Part shown: one piece after another, positions 1 through 6,230 of the stretch
Numbering within the stretch: position 1 is the stretch's first letter
How the letters are laid out: the number at the start of each line of letters is the position of its first letter
Assembly: GCA_945901665.1 (NCBI GenBank)
Contig: CAMDLJ010000131.1
Span: 1 to 7,133 of the forward strand
Direction of reading: 5' to 3'
Length of the DNA stretch: 7,133 nucleotides
Source: Bordetella parapertussis
GTDB lineage: Bacteria; Pseudomonadota; Gammaproteobacteria; Burkholderiales; Burkholderiaceae
Notes under the pieces: model-generated
Seen by the model: only the letters and a program-made list of their open reading frames with translations
What the model was told of the DNA's origin: nothing
Databases searched by the model: none
Position numbers and translations under genes: made by a program

Positions 1-513
1 CCCGCCCTCAGGTACAACGCGTTGTCCACCACCTCAAAGCTGGCTGCGTCTGCGCCGCTCAAGCTGATGGTGTTGCTGCCCAGCGCGTCGTCGGTGATGG
101 CGATGTCAGCCACCTTGGTGCGGTTGGTGGTGCTGGTGTCCTCAGCGATGGCGTTGCTGGTCAGCGCTGAGGTCAAAGCCACCGCGGTGGGGGCCTCGTT
201 GACATCGGTGACCGACAGGGTGTAGCTGGTGCTGAGCGCCGTGCTGCCGCTGACTGTGCTGTCGGCCACGTTGACGCTCACGGCATAGCTGGGCTTGGCC
301 TCGAAGTTGAGCGCCACACCCGCCCTCAGGTACAACGCGTTGTCCACCACCTCAAAGCTGGCTGCGTCTGCGCCGCTCAAGCTGATGGTGTTGCTGCCCA
401 GCGCGTCGTCGGTGATGGCGATGTCAGCCACCTTGGTGCGGTTGGTGGTGCTGGTGTTCTCAGCGATGGCGTTGCTGGTCAGCGCCGGTGTCAAAGCCAC
501 CGCGGTGGGGGCC
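1..513 (-). repeat. Two near-identical copies of a 318-bp cadherin-like unit (1-195 and 319-513)
   Basis: Bases 1-195 and 319-513 align without gaps and differ at only four positions by my count, giving a period of 318 bp, or 106 codons. The second protein unit changes AEN to AED and TPAL to TSAL relative to the first. Identity falls away just past the shared block, where the first unit joins the linker and the next one joins TDVNEAPTAV. The second copy is cut by the window edge, so the array probably continues to the left. Confidence 0.95.
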
Positions 514-1535
514 GTGTTGGTGCCAGGGACGGTGCTGGTGGTGTTGAGGTTATTGGCCAGGGTAGGGGTCGTGCTGGGGGTCGTGCTTGGGGTCGTGCTT
601 GGGGTCGTGCTTGGGGTCGTGCTTGGGGTCGTGCTTGGGGTCGTGCTTGGGGTCGTGCTTGGGGTTACCTCTTTTTTGCCCGATGATGCCGCTGCGACCA
701 CGCCCACACCCAGTGCAAAAGCGCCAATGGCCGCGCCCGACATGCCCACACCGGCGGCCGTGGTGGCGGCCATAGCGGCCGCAGTACCCGTGCCAGCGGC
801 GCTGGCCGCTGCTGCCCCAGCGGCTGTGGGGGCCGCAGCGCCTGAGGCAGCGGCGGCCGTGCCTGCCGCTTGAGGGGCGACAGCGCTGGCGGCACTGCCA
901 GCCTCGGTGGCGGTCAGGGTCGCTGCGCTGCTGGTGGCACTGGTGGTGGCGGCTTCACCCAACTGCGCGGGCGTGAGGGGCGATTGCCATTGGGTCTTTT
1001 GAAGCGCAAAGCCGCCTTCAGTGGTGGTGACATTGAAAGCCTCGGGCCAATGCGCGTCCTGGCCATGCCAAAAAATCAATTGCGCGTCGCTGCCCGCGAT
1101 GGGCTGGCCGGTTACCAAGCCGTCCATTCGCCAAGATTGGTCGCCCAACTCGATTTCCAAATGGTTGTCGGTCGTGGCAAAAAAGCCGCTCAGCACCAGC
1201 CCTGCCGATTGGGCATTGGACAACCACAGGTCGTCGCCATGGCGCAGCACCAACACGGGCTGATCGGCAGGGGTCAGGGCCTCGGTTGGGTCGGGCTTGG
1301 CACGCAGGCCAAGGCGGTAGCGCCGACTGCCCAGCGCTTGGAGGGTTTGGGTTTGGCCCGGTATCAGCCACAGGCCTTGGCTGCCGTGGGGGCCCAGCAC
1401 CGCACCAGCTTGGGGCGGCCCGAGAGATGGGGAAACGTCCAACCACAAGCCGCTGTGGGGCTTGGAAGCTGAGCCTGCGCTGGCGCGCGCAGCATTGATT
1501 GGCAGTTGGTTTTTGGCAGCCACGATCGGGTGCAT
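1..1535 (-). CDS. Large cadherin-repeat surface adhesin, N-terminal part (runs off the left edge)
   Basis: An open frame of 511 codons reads on the minus strand from ATG at 1535-1533 to the window edge without a stop. A GAGGGG ribosome site lies about 6 bases upstream. Residues 1 to about 190 form a Trp- and Gly-containing globular region that I do not recognise. Residues 194-286 are Ala/Thr/Gly-rich and end in a hydrophobic stretch (about 260-283) closed by SSGKK. Residues 292-324 are a (PSTT)n linker. From residue 342 onward come 106-residue units starting APTAVALT, with the cadherin-like boundary TDVNEAPTAV and internal ISLSGADAASFEV and NFEAKPSYAVSV segments. This order resembles giant proteobacterial adhesins exported by type I secretion and used in attachment or biofilm. 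That role is inferred: the C-terminus, where a secretion signal would lie, is outside the window. A frameshift beyond the edge cannot be excluded. Confidence 0.85.
   Translation of the reverse strand, partial: MHPIVAAKNQLPINAARASAGSASKPHSGLWLDVSPSLGPPQAGAVLGPHGSQGLWLIPGQTQTLQALGSRRYRLGLRAKPDPTEALTPADQPVLVLRHGDDLWLSNAQSAGLVLSGFFATTDNHLEIELGDQSWRMDGLVTGQPIAGSDAQLIFWHGQDAHWPEAFNVTTTEGGFALQKTQWQSPLTPAQLGEAATTSATSSAATLTATEAGSAASAVAPQAAGTAAAASGAAAPTAAGAAAASAAGTGTAAAMAATTAAGVGMSGAAIGAFALGVGVVAAASSGKKEVTPSTTPSTTPSTTPSTTPSTTPSTTPSTTPSTTPTLANNLNTTSTVPGTNTAPTAVALTPALTSNAIAENTSTTNRTKVADIAITDDALGSNTISLSGADAASFEVVDNALYLRAGVALNFEAKPSYAVSVNVADSTVSGSTALSTSYTLSVTDVNEAPTAVALTSALTSNAIAEDTSTTNRTKVADIAITDDALGSNTISLSGADAASFEVVDNALYLRA
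565..660 (-). repeat. Eight 12-bp tandem repeats encoding a (PSTT)8 linker
   Basis: The plus-strand unit GGGGTCGTGCTT occurs eight times head to tail. Only the unit at 565-576 differs, by one base (CTG for CTT), and that change is silent. In the adhesin frame it encodes Pro-Ser-Thr-Thr, residues 292-324 with the closing Pro. It lies between the hydrophobic stretch and the first cadherin-like unit, so it is probably an extended, flexible or O-glycosylatable spacer. The unit is a multiple of three, so gain or loss of copies would change linker length without shifting the frame. Confidence 0.97.
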
Positions 1536-1570
1536 CAACCCCCCTCAAGCCCAGGGGCTTGCACGGTCGA

Positions 1571-1680
1571 CACAATAATTCACATAAAGTGTAAATTATT
1601 CTATATAAATCACATAAATAACAATATCCACACAATAATGCATGATTCATTTGTTATTCGTAACAATTAATTACATTTGG
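1571..1680 (-). promoter_or_regulatory. AT-rich upstream region of the adhesin gene with inverted and direct repeats
   Basis: Only 25 of these 110 bases are G or C by hand count, in an otherwise GC-rich window. It starts 36 bases upstream of the adhesin start codon. It holds an imperfect inverted repeat (AATAATTCACA 1574-1584, TGTAAATTATT 1590-1600, one mismatch, 5-base spacer) and a perfect one (TTGTTA 1651-1656, TTCG, TAACAA 1661-1666). It also holds the direct repeats TCACATAAA (1580, 1610) and CACAATAAT (1571, 1631). Several TATA-like hexamers exist on the minus strand, but I could not choose a convincing -35/-10 pair. The promoter and regulator role is inferred from base composition and position. 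Confidence 0.5.
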
Positions 1681-1955
1681 GGTGGTTTGGTCGACCTGGC
1701 GCATCTGTCAAAAGGCAAATGGGCCATGGCCTGGTTGGGCCGATGGGCGCATCCGGCACCGTGGGTCAGGGGGCCGCGCCAGATTGGGCAGCACCACTGG
1801 TCACATCGCATGGGTGAGAGGGGGTCGGGTGGCGCTGACTTTTGCGCGAAGCCTGCCTCAAGGCTGCGCGTGGCACGCTTGGGGCGTGGTGTGGATGGCT
1901 TGGGAGCCCGGGCTTGGCCGGGGGGGCCGTGGCTCAGCCGTGATTCAACCGGGGG
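1681..1955. other. GC-rich intergenic stretch without a supportable gene
   Basis: This 275-bp stretch lies between the AT-rich region and the stop codon of the desaturase. Open frames exist on both strands, but none has a ribosome site or a recognisable protein. A bulged hairpin (AGCCT 1850-1854, AGGCT 1861-1865, flanked by GCGC on both sides) and a GAGCC/GGCTC pair (1904-1908, 1931-1935) are present downstream of the desaturase. Neither is followed by a T-tract in the minus direction, so no terminator is called. Confidence 0.5.
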
Positions 1956-3041
1956 TTAGGCAGCTTGGGGCTTGGGCAGACTGGTGGCGTGGCCTTTGTA
2001 GTCGGTCCAGCACTGGCGGGTGAAGTCGTACAACTTGCAAGCGCGCGCGGTTTGGAAGTACCAGCGCCATGAAAAACGTTGCACGATGATGCGCCCGGGC
2101 AACAGGTTTTCCAGTTTGGCCTGGGCTTGCTTGAGTTTGTACAAGGGGATGCTCATGTCCACATGGTGCGCGGTGTGCTCCATGATGTGGTGCATCAAGG
2201 TGCCAAACTGGAAGGGAAAGGTCAGGTGCACCGTGGTGGAGACAAAAGGCTGGGCCTTGGACCAAGCGCTGCGGTCGTCGTGCCACGACACTTTGACATG
2301 GGTGTGGTGCACATACACCACAAAACCAATCATGGCGCACCAAAATAAAAAGGGCACCACGCCGCCCATGAGCAGCACCAGGGGAATCGACTGGTCAAAA
2401 GCGATGGACCCGGCGACCAAACCGCCCAGCCAGGCCAGGGCAAAGGCGCTGACCAGCCAGCTGTCTTTGGTGAAGATGGGGCGGCGGGTGGGCATTTCTT
2501 TGGCGCTGGGGAAAATCATTTTTTTCCACCAAATTTCGATCATGTAGTACAGGCCCGGTGCCCAACCGCTGCGGTAGATGCGGTCAAGCAAACGGCCCAT
2601 GGGGCTGAGTTGGGCAAATTCTTCTTGGGTCAATGGGGCCCAAACAAAATCGAAGCCTTTGAGGTTGGTGTAGCCGTGGTGGACCACGTTGTGGCCAATG
2701 TCCCACAGGCTGTAGGTGGTGAGGGAGGGCAAAAAGGCGATGCGCCCCACCCATTTGTTCAGGCCCCGGTGCCGGGTCAGGCTTTGGTGGCAAGCGTCGT
2801 GGCCAATGATGAACAAGCGCCCAATCATGAAACCTGCGGCCACAGCGCAGAGCAATTTGGCCCACCAATCGCCCAACGCAACAGTACCCAACATGAGGGC
2901 GGCCCAGATGCACAGGTCGACAACCAGCAAGACCAAGGCTTTGACGGTGGCTTGTTCGGACAGCGGCACCAGCCATTCGCGAATGACTTTGCGGTGGGGC
3001 ATGGGCTCGTGGGGCGCGATGGGCTGTTCGGTGGGGGTCAT
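1956..3041 (-). CDS. Integral-membrane fatty acid desaturase (delta-12-like family)
   Basis: This 361-residue protein would introduce double bases into acyl chains as double bonds, using a di-iron centre, oxygen and an electron donor at the inner membrane. All three histidine boxes are visible: HDACH (81-85), HNVVHH (117-122) and HTAHH (289-293). The segment HHTHVKVSWH (245-254) and the IPLY that follows box 3 resemble plant FAD2 and bacterial DesA-type desaturases, which favours an acyl-lipid desaturase over a carotenoid ketolase. Hydrophobic segments lie near 33-53, 58-80, 195-215 and 218-242. The start is uncertain: ATG at 3041 has no clear ribosome site, and Met-14 (MPHRKV) is an alternative. 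It lies on the same strand as the adhesin, 420 bp upstream, and diverges from pyk. Substrate and regioselectivity cannot be read from sequence. Confidence 0.9.
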   Translation of the reverse strand: MTPTEQPIAPHEPMPHRKVIREWLVPLSEQATVKALVLLVVDLCIWAALMLGTVALGDWWAKLLCAVAAGFMIGRLFIIGHDACHQSLTRHRGLNKWVGRIAFLPSLTTYSLWDIGHNVVHHGYTNLKGFDFVWAPLTQEEFAQLSPMGRLLDRIYRSGWAPGLYYMIEIWWKKMIFPSAKEMPTRRPIFTKDSWLVSAFALAWLGGLVAGSIAFDQSIPLVLLMGGVVPFLFWCAMIGFVVYVHHTHVKVSWHDDRSAWSKAQPFVSTTVHLTFPFQFGTLMHHIMEHTAHHVDMSIPLYKLKQAQAKLENLLPGRIIVQRFSWRWYFQTARACKLYDFTRQCWTDYKGHATSLPKPQAA

Positions 3042-3244
3042 CTTGAAGGCGTGGGCACGCGGTAAAACTGCTCAACAAAGGCCTGGCCAATGATTCAAGG
3101 CCTGGGCTTGGGTGGGGACGATTCTACAAAACCCGCTTGGCGGCGTGGTCAGAGGGTCTTTGCCCTGGCGCCGTGATGGGGACGGGTTCACGCCACGGTC
3201 ATGGCTGCGTGTCAAAATGATAGCCATACCAACCAGGACTTTGA
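3042..3244. promoter_or_regulatory. Divergent intergenic region between the desaturase and pyk
   Basis: Both promoters should lie in these 203 bp because the genes point away from each other. For pyk, AGGA (3235-3238) sits 6 bases before the ATG, a good ribosome site, and CAAAATGATA (3213-3222) is a loose -10 candidate. Toward the desaturase, the minus strand has TAGAAT (3126-3121) as a -10 candidate and TTGACA (3216-3211) as an isolated -35-like hexamer at the wrong distance from it. No operator or riboswitch stands out. The promoter calls are weak. Confidence 0.35.
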
Positions 3245-4678
3245 ATGCCATACCGTTCGACCAAGATCGTTGCCACCCTCGGGCCGGCATCCAATACGCC
3301 ACAAATTTTGGAGGAAATGATCCGTGCGGGGGTGAATGTGGTTCGGCTCAATTTCAGCCACGGTACCGCGCAAGACCACATCGATCGCGCCCAAATGGTG
3401 CGCGAGGCGGCCAAGCGGGCTGGGCGCGAAGTGGCCATCATGGCCGATTTGCAAGGGCCCAAGATTCGGGTGGGCAAGTTTGAACAGGGCAAGGTGATGC
3501 TCGAGGCCGGCCAGCCTTTTGTGTTGGACGCTTCACGCACAGAGTTGGGCGATAACCACGGGGTGGGGCTGGATTACAAAGAGCTGCCGCGCGATGTGGT
3601 GGCGGGCGATGTGTTGCTGCTCAACGACGGCCTGATTGTCTTGACGGTCAACAAGGTGCAAGGCGAGCAGGTCCACACCATGGTGAAAATGGGCGGCGAG
3701 TTGTCCAACAACAAGGGCATCAATAAAAAGGGCGGCGGCTTGACCGCCCCCGCCTTGACCGCCAAAGACATGGACGACATCAAAACCGCCATGTCGTTTC
3801 AGGCCGATTATTTGGCCGTGAGTTTCCCCAAAAACGCCACTGACATGGAAATGGCACGCCAGCTGGCCAATGTGGCGGCGGCGCAATACAAGCACAAGCC
3901 GGGTTTGATCGCCAAGATTGAGCGCGCCGAGGCGATTCCGCGTTTGGAGGAAATTTTGCGCGCCTCCGACGGCATCATGGTGGCGCGCGGCGACTTGGCG
4001 GTGGAGGTGGGCAACGCCACCGTGCCCGCTTTGCAAAAACGCATGATCAAAATGGCCCGCGAGATGGACAAAGTGGTGATCACCGCCACCCAAATGATGG
4101 AGAGCATGATCACCAACCCAGTGCCCACCCGCGCTGAGGTGAGTGACGTGGCCAACGCGGTGCTGGACGGCACCGACGCGGTGATGCTCAGCGCCGAAAC
4201 GGCAGCCGGCAAATACCCACTGGAGACGGTGATCGAGATGGCCCAAATTTGCCTGGCCGCCGAGTCGGCCGAATTGGTTGAGCTGGATGCCGACTTCACG
4301 GGCAAGACCTTTGACCGCATCGACCAAACCATTGCCTTGGGCGCCTTGTTCACCGCCCACCATTTGGGCGCCAAGGCCATCGTGGCCTTGACCGAATCGG
4401 GCTCGACGCTGCTGTGGATGAGCCGTCACCGCATCCACATCCCGATTTATGCCCTGACCACCCAACAAAGCACCCAACGCAAGATGGCGCTGTACCGCAA
4501 TGTGCGCCCCTTGCTGATGGACACCAGCGCCGACCGCGACACCGCCTTGGCCCAGGCCGAGGCGCACCTGAAGTCTCGCGGCATCATGCAAACAGGGGAT
4601 GTGTACGCCATCACCTGCGGCGAGCCCATGGGCTCGCCCGGCGGCACCAATATGCTCAAAATCTGCAAGGTGGCCTGA
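3245..4678 (+). CDS. pyk: Pyruvate kinase, type II (PykA-like)
   Basis: Pyruvate kinase converts phosphoenolpyruvate and ADP to pyruvate and ATP, the last step of glycolysis, in the cytoplasm and usually as a tetramer. The 477-residue length fits the family. Visible motifs are RLNFSHG (34-40, with the Asn and Ser that help bind potassium), DLQGPKIR (68-75), AKIERAEA (223-230, catalytic Lys-224 and metal ligand Glu-226), MVARGDL (245-251, metal ligand Asp-250) and ITATQMMESM (279-288). The DLQGPKIR and SNNKGINKKGGGL (154-166) signatures match E. coli PykA rather than PykF, so AMP or sugar-phosphate activation is more likely than fructose-bisphosphate activation; this is family inference. The start is supported by AGGA 6 bases upstream. 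It diverges from the desaturase and precedes fba by 135 bp. Confidence 0.97.
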   Translation: MPYRSTKIVATLGPASNTPQILEEMIRAGVNVVRLNFSHGTAQDHIDRAQMVREAAKRAGREVAIMADLQGPKIRVGKFEQGKVMLEAGQPFVLDASRTELGDNHGVGLDYKELPRDVVAGDVLLLNDGLIVLTVNKVQGEQVHTMVKMGGELSNNKGINKKGGGLTAPALTAKDMDDIKTAMSFQADYLAVSFPKNATDMEMARQLANVAAAQYKHKPGLIAKIERAEAIPRLEEILRASDGIMVARGDLAVEVGNATVPALQKRMIKMAREMDKVVITATQMMESMITNPVPTRAEVSDVANAVLDGTDAVMLSAETAAGKYPLETVIEMAQICLAAESAELVELDADFTGKTFDRIDQTIALGALFTAHHLGAKAIVALTESGSTLLWMSRHRIHIPIYALTTQQSTQRKMALYRNVRPLLMDTSADRDTALAQAEAHLKSRGIMQTGDVYAITCGEPMGSPGGTNMLKICKVA

Positions 4679-4813
4679 AGCCAGGCCTGGGCGCCAGGAC
4701 CTCCATGCAGGCCCGTCAGGCCCATGAACGGCACCGCCCCGCACGTGGCCCTGGCCCTGACCTAAAATCCCACCTCAATAGTTCTCACCCCATCAACCCC
4801 CAAAGGAAAACCC
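4679..4813 (+). promoter_or_regulatory. pyk-fba intergenic region with a -10-like TAAAAT
   Basis: TAAAAT at 4763-4768 lies 45 bases before the fba start and could be the -10 of a separate fba promoter, but no matching -35 is visible at 16-18 bases. Just after pyk there is a palindrome, CCAGGCCTGG (4681-4690), overlapping a small hairpin (CCTGG 4686-4690, CCAGG 4694-4698). With no T-tract it is not a convincing terminator, so read-through from pyk into fba is possible. Confidence 0.3.
4802..4807 (+). promoter_or_regulatory. Ribosome binding site that sets the GTG start of fba
   Basis: AAAGGA ends 6 bases before GTG at 4814. The next in-frame ATG (4829) would be 21 bases away, too far to use this site. 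The GTG start also yields the [11 protein letters not shown]-terminus expected for this aldolase type. Confidence 0.8.
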
Positions 4814-5878
4814 GTGGCCCTCGTTTCCATGCGCGAATTGCTTGACCATGCCGCTGTACACGGTTATGGCATCCCCGCCTTCAATGTCAACAACCTCGAA
4901 CAGGTGCAAGCGGTGATGGCCGCGGCCGACGAAACCGGCGCCCCGGTGATCTTGCAAGCCAGCGCCGGTGCGCGCAAATATGCGGGCGAGCCCTTCATCA
5001 AGCACATGATCCAAGCGGCGATTGAGTCCTATCCACACATTCCGCTGGTGATGCACCAAGATCACGGGCAAAACCCGTCGGTGTGCGAGGGCGCGATCAA
5101 GCTGGGCTTTAGCTCGGTGATGATGGACGGCAGCTTGGAGGCCGATGGCAAAACCATTGCCAGCTACGAGTACAACCTGCGCGTGACCCAAGAGGTGGTG
5201 GCAATGGCACACAAACTGGGCATCACCGTCGAGGGCGAACTGGGCTGCCTGGGGTCGCTGGAGACCATGCGGGGCGACAAAGAGGACGGTCACGGCACCG
5301 ACGCCACCATGACGCGCGAGCAGTTGCTCACCGATCCCGAGCAAGCCGCCGACTTTGTCAAGCAAACCCAGCTCGATGCCTTGGCCATCGCCATTGGCAC
5401 CAGCCACGGCGCGTATAAGTTTTCGCGCAAGCCCACGGGCGACATCTTGGCCATTGACCGCATCCAAGCCATCCACAAGCGCATCCCCAACACCCATTTG
5501 GTGATGCACGGCTCCTCCAGCGTGCCCCAAGACCTGCTGGCCAAGATTCGCCAATTTGGCGGCGACATGAAAGAGACCTACGGCGTGCCGGTCGAAGAAA
5601 TCCAAAAGGCCATCAAATTTGGCGTGCGCAAGATCAACATCGACACCGACATCCGCCTGGCCATGACCGCCGCTGTGCGCCAGTTTTTGCACGAAAACCC
5701 CGACAAATTTGACGCCCGCGAATGGCTCAAGCCCGCGCGCGAGGCGGCCAAGCAAATTTGCAAAGAGCGCTACATCCAGTTTGGTTGCCAGGGACAAGGC
5801 AGCAAGTTCAAGGCCACGCCCATGCCCATGATTGCGGCCAAATACAGCCAAGGTTTGTTGGCGCAACTGGTCAACTGA
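4814..5878 (+). CDS. fba: Class II fructose-1,6-bisphosphate aldolase, Calvin-cycle subtype
   Basis: This 354-residue zinc aldolase interconverts fructose-1,6-bisphosphate with glyceraldehyde-3-phosphate and dihydroxyacetone phosphate in the cytoplasm. The subtype found in Calvin-cycle operons may also make sedoheptulose-1,7-bisphosphate. The fold is a TIM barrel. Visible landmarks are AFNVNN (22-27), MHQDHG (80-85, catalytic Asp-83 and zinc ligand His-84), VEGELG (139-144), GTSHGAYK (195-202, zinc ligand His-198), MHGSSSVP (231-238, zinc ligand His-232) and NIDTD (275-279) for the phosphate and substrate. The length and the C-terminal [14 protein letters not shown] segment match the long Calvin-type form rather than E. 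coli FbaA. It starts at GTG. The presence of this subtype does not by itself show autotrophy, since Burkholderiales heterotrophs also use it. Confidence 0.97.
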   Translation: MALVSMRELLDHAAVHGYGIPAFNVNNLEQVQAVMAAADETGAPVILQASAGARKYAGEPFIKHMIQAAIESYPHIPLVMHQDHGQNPSVCEGAIKLGFSSVMMDGSLEADGKTIASYEYNLRVTQEVVAMAHKLGITVEGELGCLGSLETMRGDKEDGHGTDATMTREQLLTDPEQAADFVKQTQLDALAIAIGTSHGAYKFSRKPTGDILAIDRIQAIHKRIPNTHLVMHGSSSVPQDLLAKIRQFGGDMKETYGVPVEEIQKAIKFGVRKINIDTDIRLAMTAAVRQFLHENPDKFDAREWLKPAREAAKQICKERYIQFGCQGQGSKFKATPMPMIAAKYSQGLLAQLVN

Positions 5879-5893
5879 TCTGTTGCCAAGCGG

Positions 5894-5920
5894 TTTTATA
5901 CACAAAAAATGTGTATAAAA
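5894..5920 (+). promoter_or_regulatory. Probable vapBC promoter and operator: perfect 11-bp inverted repeat
   Basis: TTTTATACACA (5894-5904) and TGTGTATAAAA (5910-5920) are exact reverse complements around an AAAAA spacer. The right arm overlaps TATAAAAT (5914-5921), a strong -10 candidate, so bound protein would block polymerase. VapB ribbon-helix-helix antitoxins, alone or with VapC, commonly repress their own promoter through such palindromes. The position 16 bases past the fba stop and just upstream of vapB fits. No good -35 is visible at standard spacing; TTGCCA at 5883 is too far away. Confidence 0.7.
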
Positions 5921-5923
5921 TAA

Positions 5924-5945
5924 GGGCTCCTTCACCCAGGAGCCC
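5924..5945 (+). promoter_or_regulatory. Hairpin that buries the vapB ribosome binding site
   Basis: GGGCTCC (5924-5930) and GGAGCCC (5939-5945) form a perfect 7-bp GC-rich stem with an 8-base loop. The AGGAG ribosome site of vapB (5938-5942) lies in the loop edge and 3' arm, 6 bases before the ATG. If the message starts near the expected point after TATAAAAT, the hairpin would be almost at the 5' end. No T-tract follows in the plus direction, so it is a poor fba terminator. On the minus strand a T-rich run follows, but no minus-strand gene lies upstream to end there. Confidence 0.65.
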
Positions 5946-5948
5946 TGC

Positions 5949-6230
5949 ATGGAAACCCGCACCAACATTGTTTTAGATGACGCCTTGGTCAACCAGGTCA
6001 TGGCGCGCGCTGGCGTGAAAACCAAAAAAGCCGCCATCGAAGCCGCCCTCAAGGCCTATATCCGCAAGCCTGACTACAGCGCCATCATGGCTCTGCGCGG
6101 CACGGGCGTGCTGGCCGACACCTACGACGCCAATGAGGCCTTTTCCCAAACGCCCATGCCGGCGCTGCGCGTGGCCGAGGATGCACCCGCCCCCACCTTC
6201 ACGACCAAGCGCAAAGTTGCCAAAACGTGA
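5949..6230 (+). CDS. vapB: VapB-family antitoxin (type II toxin-antitoxin)
   Basis: This 93-residue protein is predicted to neutralise the VapC nuclease encoded next to it and to repress the operon. Residues 3-40 carry the ribbon-helix-helix pattern of the VapB/DUF2191 family: RTNIVLDDALV gives the DNA-binding strand (about 3-9) and first helix, and GVKTKKAAIEAALKAYIRK (22-40) the turn and second helix. Residues 41-93 are longer than in many VapB proteins, rich in Ala and Pro, and end in a basic KRKVAK tail; the toxin-binding part is expected there. ATG at 5949 is supported by AGGAG 6 bases upstream, although that site is inside a hairpin. The stop codon overlaps the vapC start. It lies 70 bp after fba on the same strand. 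Confidence 0.9.
   Translation: METRTNIVLDDALVNQVMARAGVKTKKAAIEAALKAYIRKPDYSAIMALRGTGVLADTYDANEAFSQTPMPALRVAEDAPAPTFTTKRKVAKT

Noticed and set aside
295..873. Plus-strand open frame of 192 codons with a VVLGVVLG repeat
   Set aside because: It is the antisense shadow of the adhesin repeats. The minus-strand frame has recognisable cadherin-like domains, a ribosome site and no stop.
1590..1604. Minus-strand TTTACACTTTATG resembling the E. coli lac promoter -35 region
   Set aside because: No -10 hexamer lies at 16-18 bases downstream, so the likeness is probably coincidental in AT-rich DNA.
1671..1811. Short cysteine-containing minus-strand frame (46 codons) in the gap between desaturase and adhesin
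   Set aside because: It has no ribosome site or recognisable motif, and its 3' end enters the AT-rich island. Chance frames of this length are common in GC-rich DNA.
1904..1935. GAGCC/GGCTC pair as a terminator for the desaturase
   Set aside because: The stem is short, the loop is long, and no T-tract follows in the minus direction.
1642..1959. Plus-strand frame of 105 codons starting in the AT-rich island
   Set aside because: It has no ribosome site, an unusual Trp/Gly/Arg-rich composition typical of a shadow frame, and no recognisable domain.
4681..4698. Hairpin after pyk as a rho-independent terminator
   Set aside because: The stem is only 5 bp, competes with an overlapping palindrome, and has no T-tract.
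3533..4744. Long minus-strand frame of 403 codons opposite pyk
   Set aside because: It is His/Gly-rich and lies antisense to an intact pyruvate kinase with all catalytic motifs, so it is a codon-bias shadow.
4793..6052. Long minus-strand frame of 419 codons opposite fba and vapB
   Set aside because: It is antisense to an intact aldolase with zinc ligands in place. Its start also lies inside vapB, and there is no protein family signal.
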